Positions 17,859 to 25,542 of a stretch of DNA of 64,000 bases are shown here, piece by piece; the first letter of the stretch is position 1, and each line of letters begins with the position of its first letter. This DNA comes from FACHB-1406 sp034189065 (lineage in GTDB: Bacteria; Cyanobacteriota; Cyanobacteriia; Cyanobacteriales; Spirulinaceae). The position numbers and the translations under genes are program-made. The notes under the pieces are model-generated. The model made no database searches, was not told where the DNA came from, and saw only the letters and a list, made by a program, of their open reading frames with translations. Location: the NCBI GenBank assembly GCA_034189065.1, contig JAXHVQ010000002.1, forward strand, positions 1 to 64,000, written 5' to 3'.

Positions 17859-18058
17859 CAAGATGGGTAATTAATTGTGAACGGGTATTTAAGGACATCG
17901 GAGCATTACATTGAAGTGTCCATACATAATTAGGATCGTCCGCCACATTTCAATGAACTAAAACACCTATTCAGCCATTTTCAGATGACTTTAGCTATGA
18001 ACTTGGACTTAAACCCAAGGCGGACAGACTCTCGCTCATAACTGGTGAAACTTCAGAA

Positions 18059-18334
18059 ATGTTTATTGTCATTAGTTACGATATCCCAGAAGATAAGCGT
18101 CGTACGAAAATTCATAGTATTCTAAAGTCCTACGGACAATGGATGCAGTACAGCGTATTTGAGTGCGATCTCTCAGCAACAGAGTATGCCAAGTTGCGCG
18201 CTCGTCTCGAACGTCTGATTGAGCCGGAAACGGACAGCATTCGGTTTTATTCGCTGTGTGAATGTTGTCAGGGTAAGATAGAGCGCATTGGGGGTGAAGC
18301 GGTACGAGACGATTCGATTTTTTTTGTGGAGTAG
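18059..18334 (+). CDS. cas2: CRISPR adaptation protein Cas2
   Basis: A 91-residue Cas2 with the ferredoxin-fold start MFIVISYDIPEDKRRTKIH (Asp8 region) and the conserved YGQWMQYSVFECDLS. It pairs with Cas1 dimers in spacer acquisition. The last cas gene; its stop is 311 bases before the first repeat. Confidence 0.95.
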   Translation: MFIVISYDIPEDKRRTKIHSILKSYGQWMQYSVFECDLSATEYAKLRARLERLIEPETDSIRFYSLCECCQGKIERIGGEAVRDDSIFFVE

Positions 18335-18645
18335 CGCGAGGTTAACGGATTTAGGTCAGAGTTAGGGGTGCGAAGTTGTGTTTATCGGGTGAGAAGATTC
18401 GATGGTTGGGAAGAAATTGCGCGAGGGGTAAGGTGTTGAAAAAGGGGTTGGCGAAAAAGGGGGCGCAAATGCAGTTGGGCTGGGCAGTTGAGGCATTTAA
18501 ACGAGACAAAACGGACGCGCACCAGGCACACCAAGGGTTTCGGCGATTTGGACGCGATCGCTTTTCGGTTTTGGGGTATAATAAGAAGGCGATCGCGCAA
18601 GTGAACCTTGAAAACTCCATATCATCAGCCTTCTGAGTGCGGGCC
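18335..18645 (+). promoter_or_regulatory. CRISPR leader region
   Basis: 311 bases between cas2 and the first repeat, without a credible gene. The leader is placed on this side because the decayed repeats are at the far end and each repeat ends ATTGAAAC towards the spacer. A TATAAT box at 18577-18582 is the best -10 element; no good -35 stands at the right distance. Two HIP1 octamers flank it (18555-18562 and 18590-18597). Confidence 0.65.
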
Positions 18646-19046
18646 GTCGCAAGACTTCTAAATCCCTCTGAGGGATTGAAACAATTGCCAAATCCAATTT
18701 TGCCGAAAGTGCCGTAACGTCGCAAGACTTCTAAATCCCTCTGAGGGATTGAAACGAAGCCGTTCTCGGCGATCGCGCTCGCCCGGTCAGTCGCAAGACT
18801 TCTAAATCCCTCTGAGGGATTGAAACTTTTAAGGACGCAACCATGCTTTTCATGGAAGCGTCGCAAGACTTCTAAATCCCTCTGAGGGATTGAAACAGAA
18901 GGAGCCTTTGAGCCGCGCAAAATGCAATTTATGTCGCAAGACTTCTAAATCCCTATGAAGGATTGAAACGCGAGAATCAAGTAGCAATAGTAGTTATTAA
19001 AAAGTCACAAAACTTCCAACCCTTTATGAAAGGCAGTCAGTGAAAC
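18646..19046 (+). CRISPR. Type I-D CRISPR array, five repeats plus one decayed
   Basis: 37-base repeats start GTCGCAAGACTTCTAAATCC, contain the dyad ATCCCTCTGAGGGAT and end GATTGAAAC. Repeats: 18646-18682, 18719-18755, 18790-18826, 18860-18896 (identical), 18933-18969 (CTATGAAGG instead of CTCTGAGGG), and a degenerate 43-base one at 19004-19046. Spacers: 36, 34, 33, 36 and 34 bases. Growing decay to the right marks the trailer end, so transcription runs left to right. Spacer 2 (18756-18789) contains the HIP1 octamer. An array this short beside a complete cas set is unusual for cyanobacteria. Confidence 0.97.
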
Positions 19047-19267
19047 TTTAAGTAGGAGAAAGACCTATAGTATTTTCGTTCTGGAACGTAAACAGCGGTC
19101 TGACACCACCAACTTTAAGTAATTCCTCGCTTGTCTAAAATTAGTAAATTCTTCTATTCTTCTATGTCTTCCGAAGCTAGAGTTTTACAACCTCAATCAA
19201 AATGGTACATTCACTCTTCATTAATTTCCAGCTCATAATAATTAATTTATCTAGGAGCCTCTAAATT

Positions 19268-19300
19268 CTTAACCTGAAATTAAACTCCATCCATTATACT
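19268..19300 (+). promoter_or_regulatory. Pho box and -10 element of pstS
   Basis: CTTAACCT (19268-19275), three bases, ATTAAACT (19279-19286): the direct-repeat layout of the cyanobacterial Pho box (8-base repeats with 3-base spacers). TATACT at 19295-19300 stands eight bases further, right for a PhoB-type activator replacing the -35. This predicts induction by phosphate starvation through SphR/SphS. The rest of 19047-19382 holds no gene. Confidence 0.8.
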
Positions 19301-19382
19301 TTGTTATGTTCGCTTCCTGCTGCCCAGTTTATCATCTGTTCCCAACAATCTTGAAAAAACGCTACAAGCACGAGAGACTTTT

Positions 19383-20492
19383 ATGCTTTTCCTAACTCGC
19401 TCGAAACAAAAACTCCTTTTAGCTCCTGCCTTAGCCGCAACGTTAGCGATCGCGGCCTGTGGCGGTGGAACGACAACGACGGAAGATGCCGCCGAAGAGG
19501 GCAGTGAAACCATAGACTCTGTGGAAGAACCGGCTGGAGGAGGCGATGCCTCTGCTTCGCTAACAGGGGCGGGCGCAAGTTTCCCCGCACCGCTGTATCA
19601 GCGTTGGTTTGCCGATTACAACAAAGTTAACCCTGACGTACAAGTCGCCTATCAGTCCGTAGGAAGCGGCGCTGGCGTAGAACAATTCACCCAAGAAACG
19701 GTAGACTTCGGCGCTAGCGACGTGGCGATGAAAGATGAAGAAATCGCTGCAGTGGACAAAGGAGTCGTCCTGCTGCCGATGACGGCAGGAAGCATTGTTC
19801 TGGCGTACAACCTACCCGGCGTTGACAACCTCAAACTGTCTCGCGACGTTTATACCGACATTTTGTTAGGTAATATTACAACCTGGAACGATCCCGCGAT
19901 CGCGGCGATTAACGAAGGAGTCGAACTTCCCGATACAGAGATTTCCGTAATTTACCGGTCCGACGGCAGCGGAACGACCGGAGTCTTCACCAAACACTTA
20001 AGTGCCATTAGTCCCGAATTCGAGGAAACCGTGGGCGAAGGAAAAACAGTGGAATGGCCCACCGGACAAGGAGAAAAGGGAAATGAAGGCATAACAGCCG
20101 CCATCCAACAAACCGAAGGCGCGGTCGGCTACATCGAGTACGGCTATGCCAAACAGCAGGGAATTTCCGTTGCGAGCTTGGAAAATCAAGCCGGAAATTA
20201 TATCGAACCCTCTGAAGAGTCTGCCGCAGCAACGCTAGCAGCCGTTGAATTGCCCGAAAACTTACGTGCTTTCATCGCAGACCCCGAAGGCGACGAATCC
20301 TATCCCATCGTCACCTATAGCTGGATTATGGCTTATCAAAACTACGAGGATCCCGAAAAAGCCGAAGCGCTCAAAGAAGTGCTGACTTGGGCCTTAGAAG
20401 AAGGACAAGCAATTGCTCCCGAATTGGGCTACATTCCGTTGCCCGAACCGGTAGTCGAGCGAGTGAAAACGGCGTTGGAAACCATCGAATAA
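19383..20492 (+). CDS. pstS: Phosphate-binding protein PstS
   Basis: A 369-residue phosphate ABC transporter receptor. Lipoprotein signal with lipobox AIAAC (Cys about residue 26), an acidic/threonine linker, then the mature domain beginning LTGAGASFPAPLYQRWF. Phosphate-contact motifs seen: SVGSGAGVEQF, DFGASDVAM and YRSDGSGTTGVFTKHL. It captures phosphate in the periplasm. The permease and ATPase genes (pstCAB) are not here, as often in cyanobacteria with several scattered pstS copies. Transcription probably starts at the Pho-box promoter and stops at the hairpin after 20530. Confidence 0.95.
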   Translation: MLFLTRSKQKLLLAPALAATLAIAACGGGTTTTEDAAEEGSETIDSVEEPAGGGDASASLTGAGASFPAPLYQRWFADYNKVNPDVQVAYQSVGSGAGVEQFTQETVDFGASDVAMKDEEIAAVDKGVVLLPMTAGSIVLAYNLPGVDNLKLSRDVYTDILLGNITTWNDPAIAAINEGVELPDTEISVIYRSDGSGTTGVFTKHLSAISPEFEETVGEGKTVEWPTGQGEKGNEGITAAIQQTEGAVGYIEYGYAKQQGISVASLENQAGNYIEPSEESAAATLAAVELPENLRAFIADPEGDESYPIVTYSWIMAYQNYEDPEKAEALKEVLTWALEEGQAIAPELGYIPLPEPVVERVKTALETIE

Positions 20493-20531
20493 ACGCTTTC
20501 CAAAAATATCGCGCCAGAATAGTTTAATTAC

Positions 20532-20560
20532 AAAAAGCGGGCAAAACTGCCCGCTTTTTT
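20532..20560 (+). terminator. Rho-independent terminator of pstS
   Basis: AAAAGCGGGCA, loop AAAC, TGCCCGCTTTTTT: a strong GC stem followed by six T. The A-rich left side may also stop cysC transcripts arriving from the other strand (cysC ends at 20589). Confidence 0.88.
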
Positions 20561-20588
20561 GCATTTTCGAGCTGACTTTTACAATAAA

Positions 20589-21119
20589 TTAGGAAAGATA
20601 GCCCAGTTCTTTGAGTTTATCAAGAACCTTAGTAACGCTTTCGTCGAGTTCTTCGAGGTCAGTTCGACACTCAATTTCGGGGTTATTGGGCGCTTCGTAA
20701 GGGTCATCAATTCCAGTAAAAGATTTAATTTCTCCAGCCCGCGCTCGCTTGTAGAGTCCTTTAACATCTCGAGATTCGCAAACTTCCAAAGGTGCATTGA
20801 CAAACACTTCAACAAAATTGCCGACGCGCTTGCGGACTTCCTCGCGAATTTCGCGGTAAGGGGAGATCGCAGAAACAATGGCAATGACACCGTTGCGAGT
20901 TAAAAGATGGGCAACAAAGCCAATGCGACGGATATTTTCGTCGCGATCTGCCTTGCTAAACCCCAAACCTTTGGTCAGATTTTCGCGTACAATATCGCCG
21001 TCAAGAATTTCGAGCTTATACCCTTGCTTTTGCAGTTTTTCGGCAAAAGCTCGACTAATTGTGGTTTTTCCGGCACCACTCAATCCAGTAAACCAAACTG
21101 TTACGCCGCGTTGCTCCAT
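20589..21119 (-). CDS. cysC: Adenylylsulfate kinase
   Basis: A 176-residue APS kinase that makes PAPS from adenylylsulfate and ATP in sulfate assimilation. Walker A GLSGAGKTT at residues 12-20, DGDIVRENLTKGLGFSKADRDENIRR as the APS-binding signature, and VFVNAPLEVCESRDVKGLYKRARAGEIKSFTGIDDPYE in the lid. GGAGGA lies ahead of the ATG. Convergent with pstS. The SLC13 anion permease further upstream on the same strand would suit a sulfate-related context. Confidence 0.95.
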   Translation of the reverse strand: MEQRGVTVWFTGLSGAGKTTISRAFAEKLQKQGYKLEILDGDIVRENLTKGLGFSKADRDENIRRIGFVAHLLTRNGVIAIVSAISPYREIREEVRKRVGNFVEVFVNAPLEVCESRDVKGLYKRARAGEIKSFTGIDDPYEAPNNPEIECRTDLEELDESVTKVLDKLKELGYLS

Positions 21120-21229
21120 GAAATTTTTCCTCCACTCATGAATTATTACTTGATAAGTTATGGGTTAGCGATCGCCGCCCGAATGCGTCCCGATCGCGGA
21201 ATGACCGATAATGAAGACGAGTCATTCTT

Positions 21230-21661
21230 TCAGTCATCCTCAATCCACTCGATTTTAGCCGTCGAGCTTTGAGTTGCAAGTTCGAGGGGTTTAGAACCGC
21301 TGATAATCAGTCGAGTCACCCCTTGCTGGAGCAACCGATCTAAGTAAACGGCGAGAGAGGGCTCTTCGAGTACCCCTTCGCAAACCACCGCAACTGACTT
21401 CGCTTTTCGCTGCACCCGCTCGAGAACATCATCGGCCAGAGAGCGGTAGCCCTCGGAAATTGAAGTTTGTAGGTTCCTCAGAGAACCGGGCCCGAGCCAT
21501 CCCGTCGTGCTTAACTCTCGCACCATTTCGCTCGCCGCATCCCGTTCGATAAAAAAAACGGTATGGAGCTTGGCATTCCGGCGTTTTGCGACGTTGTTCG
21601 CTCGCCGCAGGGCGCGCTCGTAAGCGTAGGGACTCGTTAGCACGAGCCAAATATCGGTCAT
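21230..21661 (-). CDS. UspA-like nucleotide-binding-fold protein
   Basis: A 143-residue protein resembling the universal stress protein fold: TDIWLVLTSPYAYERALRRANNVAKRRNAKLHTVFFI gives the first strand-helix-strand, and a final LIISGSKPLELAT recalls the C-terminal GxxG region, though the usual ATP-binding GS pattern is not clear. The ATG at 21661 is well supported by AGGAGG five bases upstream; a TTG directly before it is not needed. Sits between cysC and the SLC13 permease; role unknown. Confidence 0.65.
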   Translation of the reverse strand: MTDIWLVLTSPYAYERALRRANNVAKRRNAKLHTVFFIERDAASEMVRELSTTGWLGPGSLRNLQTSISEGYRSLADDVLERVQRKAKSVAVVCEGVLEEPSLAVYLDRLLQQGVTRLIISGSKPLELATQSSTAKIEWIEDD

Positions 21662-21679
21662 CAATACCTCCTGAGTCTG

Positions 21680-21790
21680 AAACCCCGTCCTTTGAGGACG
21701 GTTTTAAGTTCTGCATGGACACTCTGACTCGCGAAAACAATCGTGAGGCGAGCGGAATCACCGTCCGTTTACGGCGGTGAGGATGTCAAA
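21680..21790 (+). mobile_element. Relic of an IS200/IS605 right end (tnpB tail)
   Basis: Reading on the + strand, 21718-21780 gives LTRENNREASGITVRLRR and a stop, resembling the low-complexity tails of cyanobacterial TnpB genes. Two hairpins flank it (CCGTCC/GGACGG 21685-21701; CACCG/CGGTG 21759-21779), and the end GGATGTCAAA (21781-21790) parallels the right end GTATGTCAAA of the intact element at 50820. The tip overlaps the stop codon of the SLC13 gene. No tnpB body remains. Confidence 0.5.
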
Positions 21791-23243
21791 GTCCGCTCCC
21801 TAATCCAACTAAAGGCCAATAGAACTGAGCCATGACTAAAAATAGCAAAAATCCGCTCAGCTTCAGCCAAAATCCCCGACAAAAGGCTTCAAAGGGGCGC
21901 ACGTAGCCGCTGCCGATGGCGATCGCGGTTGCCGGAGATGCCGAGGGTAACATAAATGCTAAGCCCGAAGGCACGGTCACCGCTAGGGTCATGGCTCGGG
22001 GGTCGATGCCGTATTGCTCCGCTAAGGCGAGGGCGACCGGCATGAGAACGGCGACGGCGGCAGCATTACTCATGCCTTCTGTCAAGAAAATTGTCAGCAA
22101 AATAACCGCACTAAAAATGGCTCTTGGCGCGTCGATCCAGGAGATCAAGCCTTGGGCTAAGGCTTCTGCTGCCCCCGTATCTCGCAACATGGCGCTGAGG
22201 GCGATCGCGCTGCCGTACATCACAAAAATCCCCCAGTTTACATCTTCTTCCACTTCGCGCCAATCGGCAATGCGCAGAATAAAGCTTAACACCACCCCCA
22301 AAAAGGCAATGGTATCGAGACCCCAAACCTCGCCCCGAAACACCCACAGCACCGTCGTCAGCAGCACCACCAAGGCGGTTAACCCCTCTCGCCGCGAAAT
22401 TTTTCCCAATTGACGCGATCGCGCTTCGAGATAGCGATGGGCATCTTTCATCGACACCACCGTGCCGCGTCCGATTTGGAGAATCAAAGCGTAGGCTACG
22501 CCCAACAGCAGTAACACCACAGGCAGCGACCACAGCGTCCACTCGACAAAACTAATGGTATCCCCGGTCGTACTTTGCAACAAACCGATGGCTAAGGGGG
22601 TTCTCGCACCTCCTAACAGGGTTCCCATCCCCCCAATGGAAGCCCCCCAAGCGAGGGCGAGAAATGCCGCCAAGCCGAAGCGTCCCCCCGGTTGCGCCCC
22701 GGCTGCCTGGACCACTTCCAAAATCACCGGAAACAACATCGCGACGACGGCGTGGGTGCTCAAGAAAAAAGACATTGTCGCCCCCAACAGTAAAATTGCC
22801 CCAATGAGGGCATATTGGTTGCTGCCGAACCGAGAAACCACCGCCAACGCCAAACGGGTACTCAATCCCGAACGCATAATGGGACTGGCTAAAATAAAGG
22901 CACCCAAGACGAAAAAAACCGCTGGGTTGCCGAAGTAGGCGTAGGTTTCCGCCGAAGAGAGGGTTTTGCTAACGGGAATTAAAAATAAGACAATAATTCC
23001 CGTTACGGCAAGGGGGAGGGTATTGGTTCCCCACAAAAAAGCGGCTACCGTAAAGACGGCGAGGGCGGGTTGAATGGCGGGTTCGACCGGCAGGGGCAAA
23101 AAGCGCACGGCGCAGTAGAGGACGGCGGCAGCCGCACACCACAACCAGCGATATTCGGGCTGGCGCGACCAACTCACTGCCGTTCGCAATGCTCGAAAGA
23201 GGGTTTTGACCGCGCGAAAAAAAGTTTTGATAAACTGCTTCAT
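21786..23243 (-). CDS. SLC13/DASS-family anion permease
   Basis: A 485-residue membrane protein with about 11-12 hydrophobic segments. Family features: two hairpin regions with SNAAAVAVLMPVALALA and the second GLAFMLPSASPATAIAIGSGYV, and an upper region SFFLSTHAVVAMLFPV. Members import sulfate or dicarboxylates, usually with sodium; cysC nearby hints at sulfate, but the substrate cannot be read. The N-terminus is extended and basic. Its ATG overlaps the stop of the upstream epimerase gene (ATGA, 23240-23243), so the two are co-translated. The 3' end meets the IS605 relic, which may have replaced its last codons. Confidence 0.88.
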   Translation of the reverse strand: MKQFIKTFFRAVKTLFRALRTAVSWSRQPEYRWLWCAAAAVLYCAVRFLPLPVEPAIQPALAVFTVAAFLWGTNTLPLAVTGIIVLFLIPVSKTLSSAETYAYFGNPAVFFVLGAFILASPIMRSGLSTRLALAVVSRFGSNQYALIGAILLLGATMSFFLSTHAVVAMLFPVILEVVQAAGAQPGGRFGLAAFLALAWGASIGGMGTLLGGARTPLAIGLLQSTTGDTISFVEWTLWSLPVVLLLLGVAYALILQIGRGTVVSMKDAHRYLEARSRQLGKISRREGLTALVVLLTTVLWVFRGEVWGLDTIAFLGVVLSFILRIADWREVEEDVNWGIFVMYGSAIALSAMLRDTGAAEALAQGLISWIDAPRAIFSAVILLTIFLTEGMSNAAAVAVLMPVALALAEQYGIDPRAMTLAVTVPSGLAFMLPSASPATAIAIGSGYVRPFEAFCRGFWLKLSGFLLFLVMAQFYWPLVGLGSGL

Positions 23244-24247
23244 GGGGACGCGATCGCAGAATTAGGTTCGATTCCATAGTACGACCGATACCAATTAACA
23301 AATCGTTGGACTCCAACTGCAATGGGTGTATCGGGCCTAAAGCCGACATCTCGCATCAAATCGTCTACATCTGCATAGGTAATCGGTACGTCGCCCGGTT
23401 GCATTGGCTGCATCTTTTTAATCGCCTCTATGCCGAGACACCGTTCTAAGGTCTCAATTAAATGCAGCAATTCAACGGGTTTATTGTTGCCAATATTATA
23501 AATTTTATAGGGCGCGTTGCTTTCTCCTTGGGGTTGAGGAACGGCATCCATAACCCGCGCGACTCCTTCAACAACATCGTCGATATAAGTGAAATCGCGC
23601 TGCATTTTCCCGTGGTTGAAAACATTTATCGGTTGACCGGCGAGGATAGCTTTGGTAAAGATAAACATCGCCATATCGGGACGACCCCAAGGTCCGTAGA
23701 CGGTAAAAAAGCGCAAACCCGTTGTCGGAATATCGTACAAATGGCTGTAGCAGTGAGCCATCAGTTCGTTGGCTTTTTTGGAAGCTGCGTACAAACTAAT
23801 GGGACGGTCCACATTATCTTCGACGGAAAAAGGAACTTTTTTGTTAACCCCGTAAACCGAACTCGAAGAAGCAAATACTAAATGTTTGACCGGATGGTGG
23901 CGACAGTTTTCGAGTAAGTTAACGAATCCCACTAAGTTGCTATCGACATAAGCGTGGGGATTGGTTAAGGAGTAGCGAACTCCCGCTTGGGCGGCTAAGT
24001 TAACGACAATCTCCAACGATTGTTCGGAAAAGAGTTGCTCTAAACCCGCACGATTTGCTAAATCGAGTTCGTAGAAACTGAAGTTTTCTTGATTTTCTAG
24101 TTGGGCGAGTCGGTCTTTTTTCAGGGAGACATCGTAATAAGAATTGAGGTTATCGAGTCCGATAACCCTATCTCCCCGCGACAAAAGCCGCTGACTCAGG
24201 TGAAACCCGATGAATCCGGCGGCACCAGTAACTAAGGCTGTAACCAC
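23240..24247 (-). CDS. NAD-dependent UDP-glucuronate 4-epimerase-like protein
   Basis: A 335-residue extended short-chain dehydrogenase. NAD site GAAGFIGFHL (residues 8-17), catalytic YAASKKANE (Tyr-x3-Lys), and the UDP-uronate epimerase hallmarks NLNSYYD and RFFTVYGPWGRPDMA. It likely converts UDP-glucuronate to UDP-galacturonate for cell-surface polysaccharide. Leads a two-gene unit with the SLC13 permease, an odd pairing. Confidence 0.9.
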   Translation of the reverse strand: MVTALVTGAAGFIGFHLSQRLLSRGDRVIGLDNLNSYYDVSLKKDRLAQLENQENFSFYELDLANRAGLEQLFSEQSLEIVVNLAAQAGVRYSLTNPHAYVDSNLVGFVNLLENCRHHPVKHLVFASSSSVYGVNKKVPFSVEDNVDRPISLYAASKKANELMAHCYSHLYDIPTTGLRFFTVYGPWGRPDMAMFIFTKAILAGQPINVFNHGKMQRDFTYIDDVVEGVARVMDAVPQPQGESNAPYKIYNIGNNKPVELLHLIETLERCLGIEAIKKMQPMQPGDVPITYADVDDLMRDVGFRPDTPIAVGVQRFVNWYRSYYGIEPNSAIASP

Positions 24248-24592
24248 GCGCTTTTCTCAACAATGACTTCAAGGATTCGGTCTTTTCACCCCACTCTAAC
24301 CTGCCCCAAGCTAACCGACAAGGATAGATATTCGGAATTTGCCTTATAGCTTGCGTTTTGTCGTATTTGAGCTACATCTTGGCGTTCTCAAGTCTAACTG
24401 TCGGGAGATCGCTACCGCGTCGAAAAATGGCGTTAAGCCAAAATTATAGCGAGTTTATTTGAGTTGTGAAATCTAGAATCGGACAGAAGGGAAGAATTTA
24501 CCTGGGGAAGAGGCACGCCTGACGATTATTAAACCAGAGGATTGCTATATATAGAGAATAGTCTTACCTCAGTAGAAAGCCTATTTACCGCC
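24248..24592. other. Intergenic region without recognisable genes
   Basis: 345 bases between two divergent genes. AT-rich near 24330-24480, with TTGCTATATATAG at 24542-24554; a similar string precedes the restriction controller gene (31836). Promoters for both flanking genes must be here, but I could not place them with confidence. Confidence 0.5.
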
Positions 24593-25231
24593 ATGTCTAA
24601 AACCCGAATTTTACAAGAAGGACAGTCCTATACTTTTCGCTCTTACTTTGAAATGCCCTATGAGGCAGAAGAAATTTTGGCTGAATTGAATTATACTTTA
24701 GTGCGCGATCGCTTAACCTTACCAACAAGCGATCGCCTTTTGCCAGGATTGCCCGAACTCAAGCAGCGTTTGGAAGATGCTTTGTTATTCGTCAGCTTGA
24801 GTAGCGAAGCTGCGCGGCGAGAAGCTTTAGTTTTCCCAGTTTTGCTGGAAGTTGCTCGCTTTTGCCAGTGTCAAATTCGCATTGAGTATCCCTTAAGTGT
24901 CAACAATTGGCTCAAAGGTAACTTAGATTATTTACTCCGTCAAGAACACAACTTACTTGTTGTTGAAGCTAAGAACGACGATTTAACCAGGGGATTTACT
25001 CAATTGGCTGTAGAACTTATTGCCCTAGCCCAAGCAGAAGAAAAAGAGGTTTTGTATGGGGCTGTCACTATTGGCAATGTCTGGAATTTCGGCAAATTGG
25101 ACTTCAAAGAATTAAAAATTTGGCAAGATATTGCTCTTTATCGCGTTCCCGATGACCTCGAACAACTGACTCGCATTCTTATCGGAATTATCGCTAGCGA
25201 GGCCGTTAATGGTGGGCATTGCCAAGGGTGA
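24593..25231 (+). CDS. PD-(D/E)XK-like nuclease-fold hypothetical protein
   Basis: A 212-residue soluble protein. GNLDYLL followed after several residues by LLVVEAKNDD gives the D...E-x-K pattern of restriction-type nuclease folds, similar to small proteins common in cyanobacteria. ATG 24593 is used; upstream 17 codons look non-coding. A 91-base internal segment (24692-24782) occurs again at 25357-25447 behind the gene. Target and role unknown. Confidence 0.7.
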   Translation: MSKTRILQEGQSYTFRSYFEMPYEAEEILAELNYTLVRDRLTLPTSDRLLPGLPELKQRLEDALLFVSLSSEAARREALVFPVLLEVARFCQCQIRIEYPLSVNNWLKGNLDYLLRQEHNLLVVEAKNDDLTRGFTQLAVELIALAQAEEKEVLYGAVTIGNVWNFGKLDFKELKIWQDIALYRVPDDLEQLTRILIGIIASEAVNGGHCQG

Positions 25232-25356
25232 GAGAATTTGTTGAATCCAGCTTTTGAGCGGCAATTCCCACCCTACACAATCTTGAATTTGGACCATGAA
25301 AGAGAAATTGGTTTGCTCATTTTTGTTACTGTACCTCATAGCAGCGCAGAGTGCTG

Positions 25357-25447
25357 TATACTTTAGCGCGCGATCGCCTAATCTTACCAACAAGCGATCG
25401 CCTTTTGCCAGGATTGCCCGAACTCAAGCAGCGTTTGGAAGATGCTT
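25357..25447 (+). pseudogene. 91-base duplicated fragment of the upstream gene
   Basis: 88 of 91 bases match 24692-24782, inside the preceding PD-(D/E)XK-like gene (codons about 34-64, TLVRDRL..TLPTSDRLLPGLPE..). The fragment ends exactly where the heptamer repeat begins. It encodes no full protein. It may be the remnant of a second, lost copy or a repeat-driven local duplication. Confidence 0.85.
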
Positions 25448-25449
25448 CG

Positions 25450-25521
25450 ATCGATTATTCATTATTCATTATTCATTGTTCATTATTCATTATTCATTGT
25501 TCATTATTCATTATTCATTGA
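25450..25521. repeat. Heptamer tandem repeat (TTCATTA)n
   Basis: Runs of ATTCATT with regular TTCATTG variants, about ten units. It is the reverse complement family of the array at 1-110. Lies between the duplicated gene fragment and the 3' end of the YyaL-type gene. Confidence 0.92.
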
Positions 25522-25542
25522 TGAAAAAGCCCTTGCCTTTTG

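Noticed and set aside
18351..18920. Minus-strand frame of 189 codons across the CRISPR array
   Set aside because: It translates the repeats themselves (SIPQRDLEVLRR over and over); a shadow of the array.
23255..23285. tRNA T-loop-like GGTTCGATTCC
   Set aside because: It lies inside the epimerase coding end and no acceptor stem or cloverleaf can be drawn; no tRNA was found in the window.
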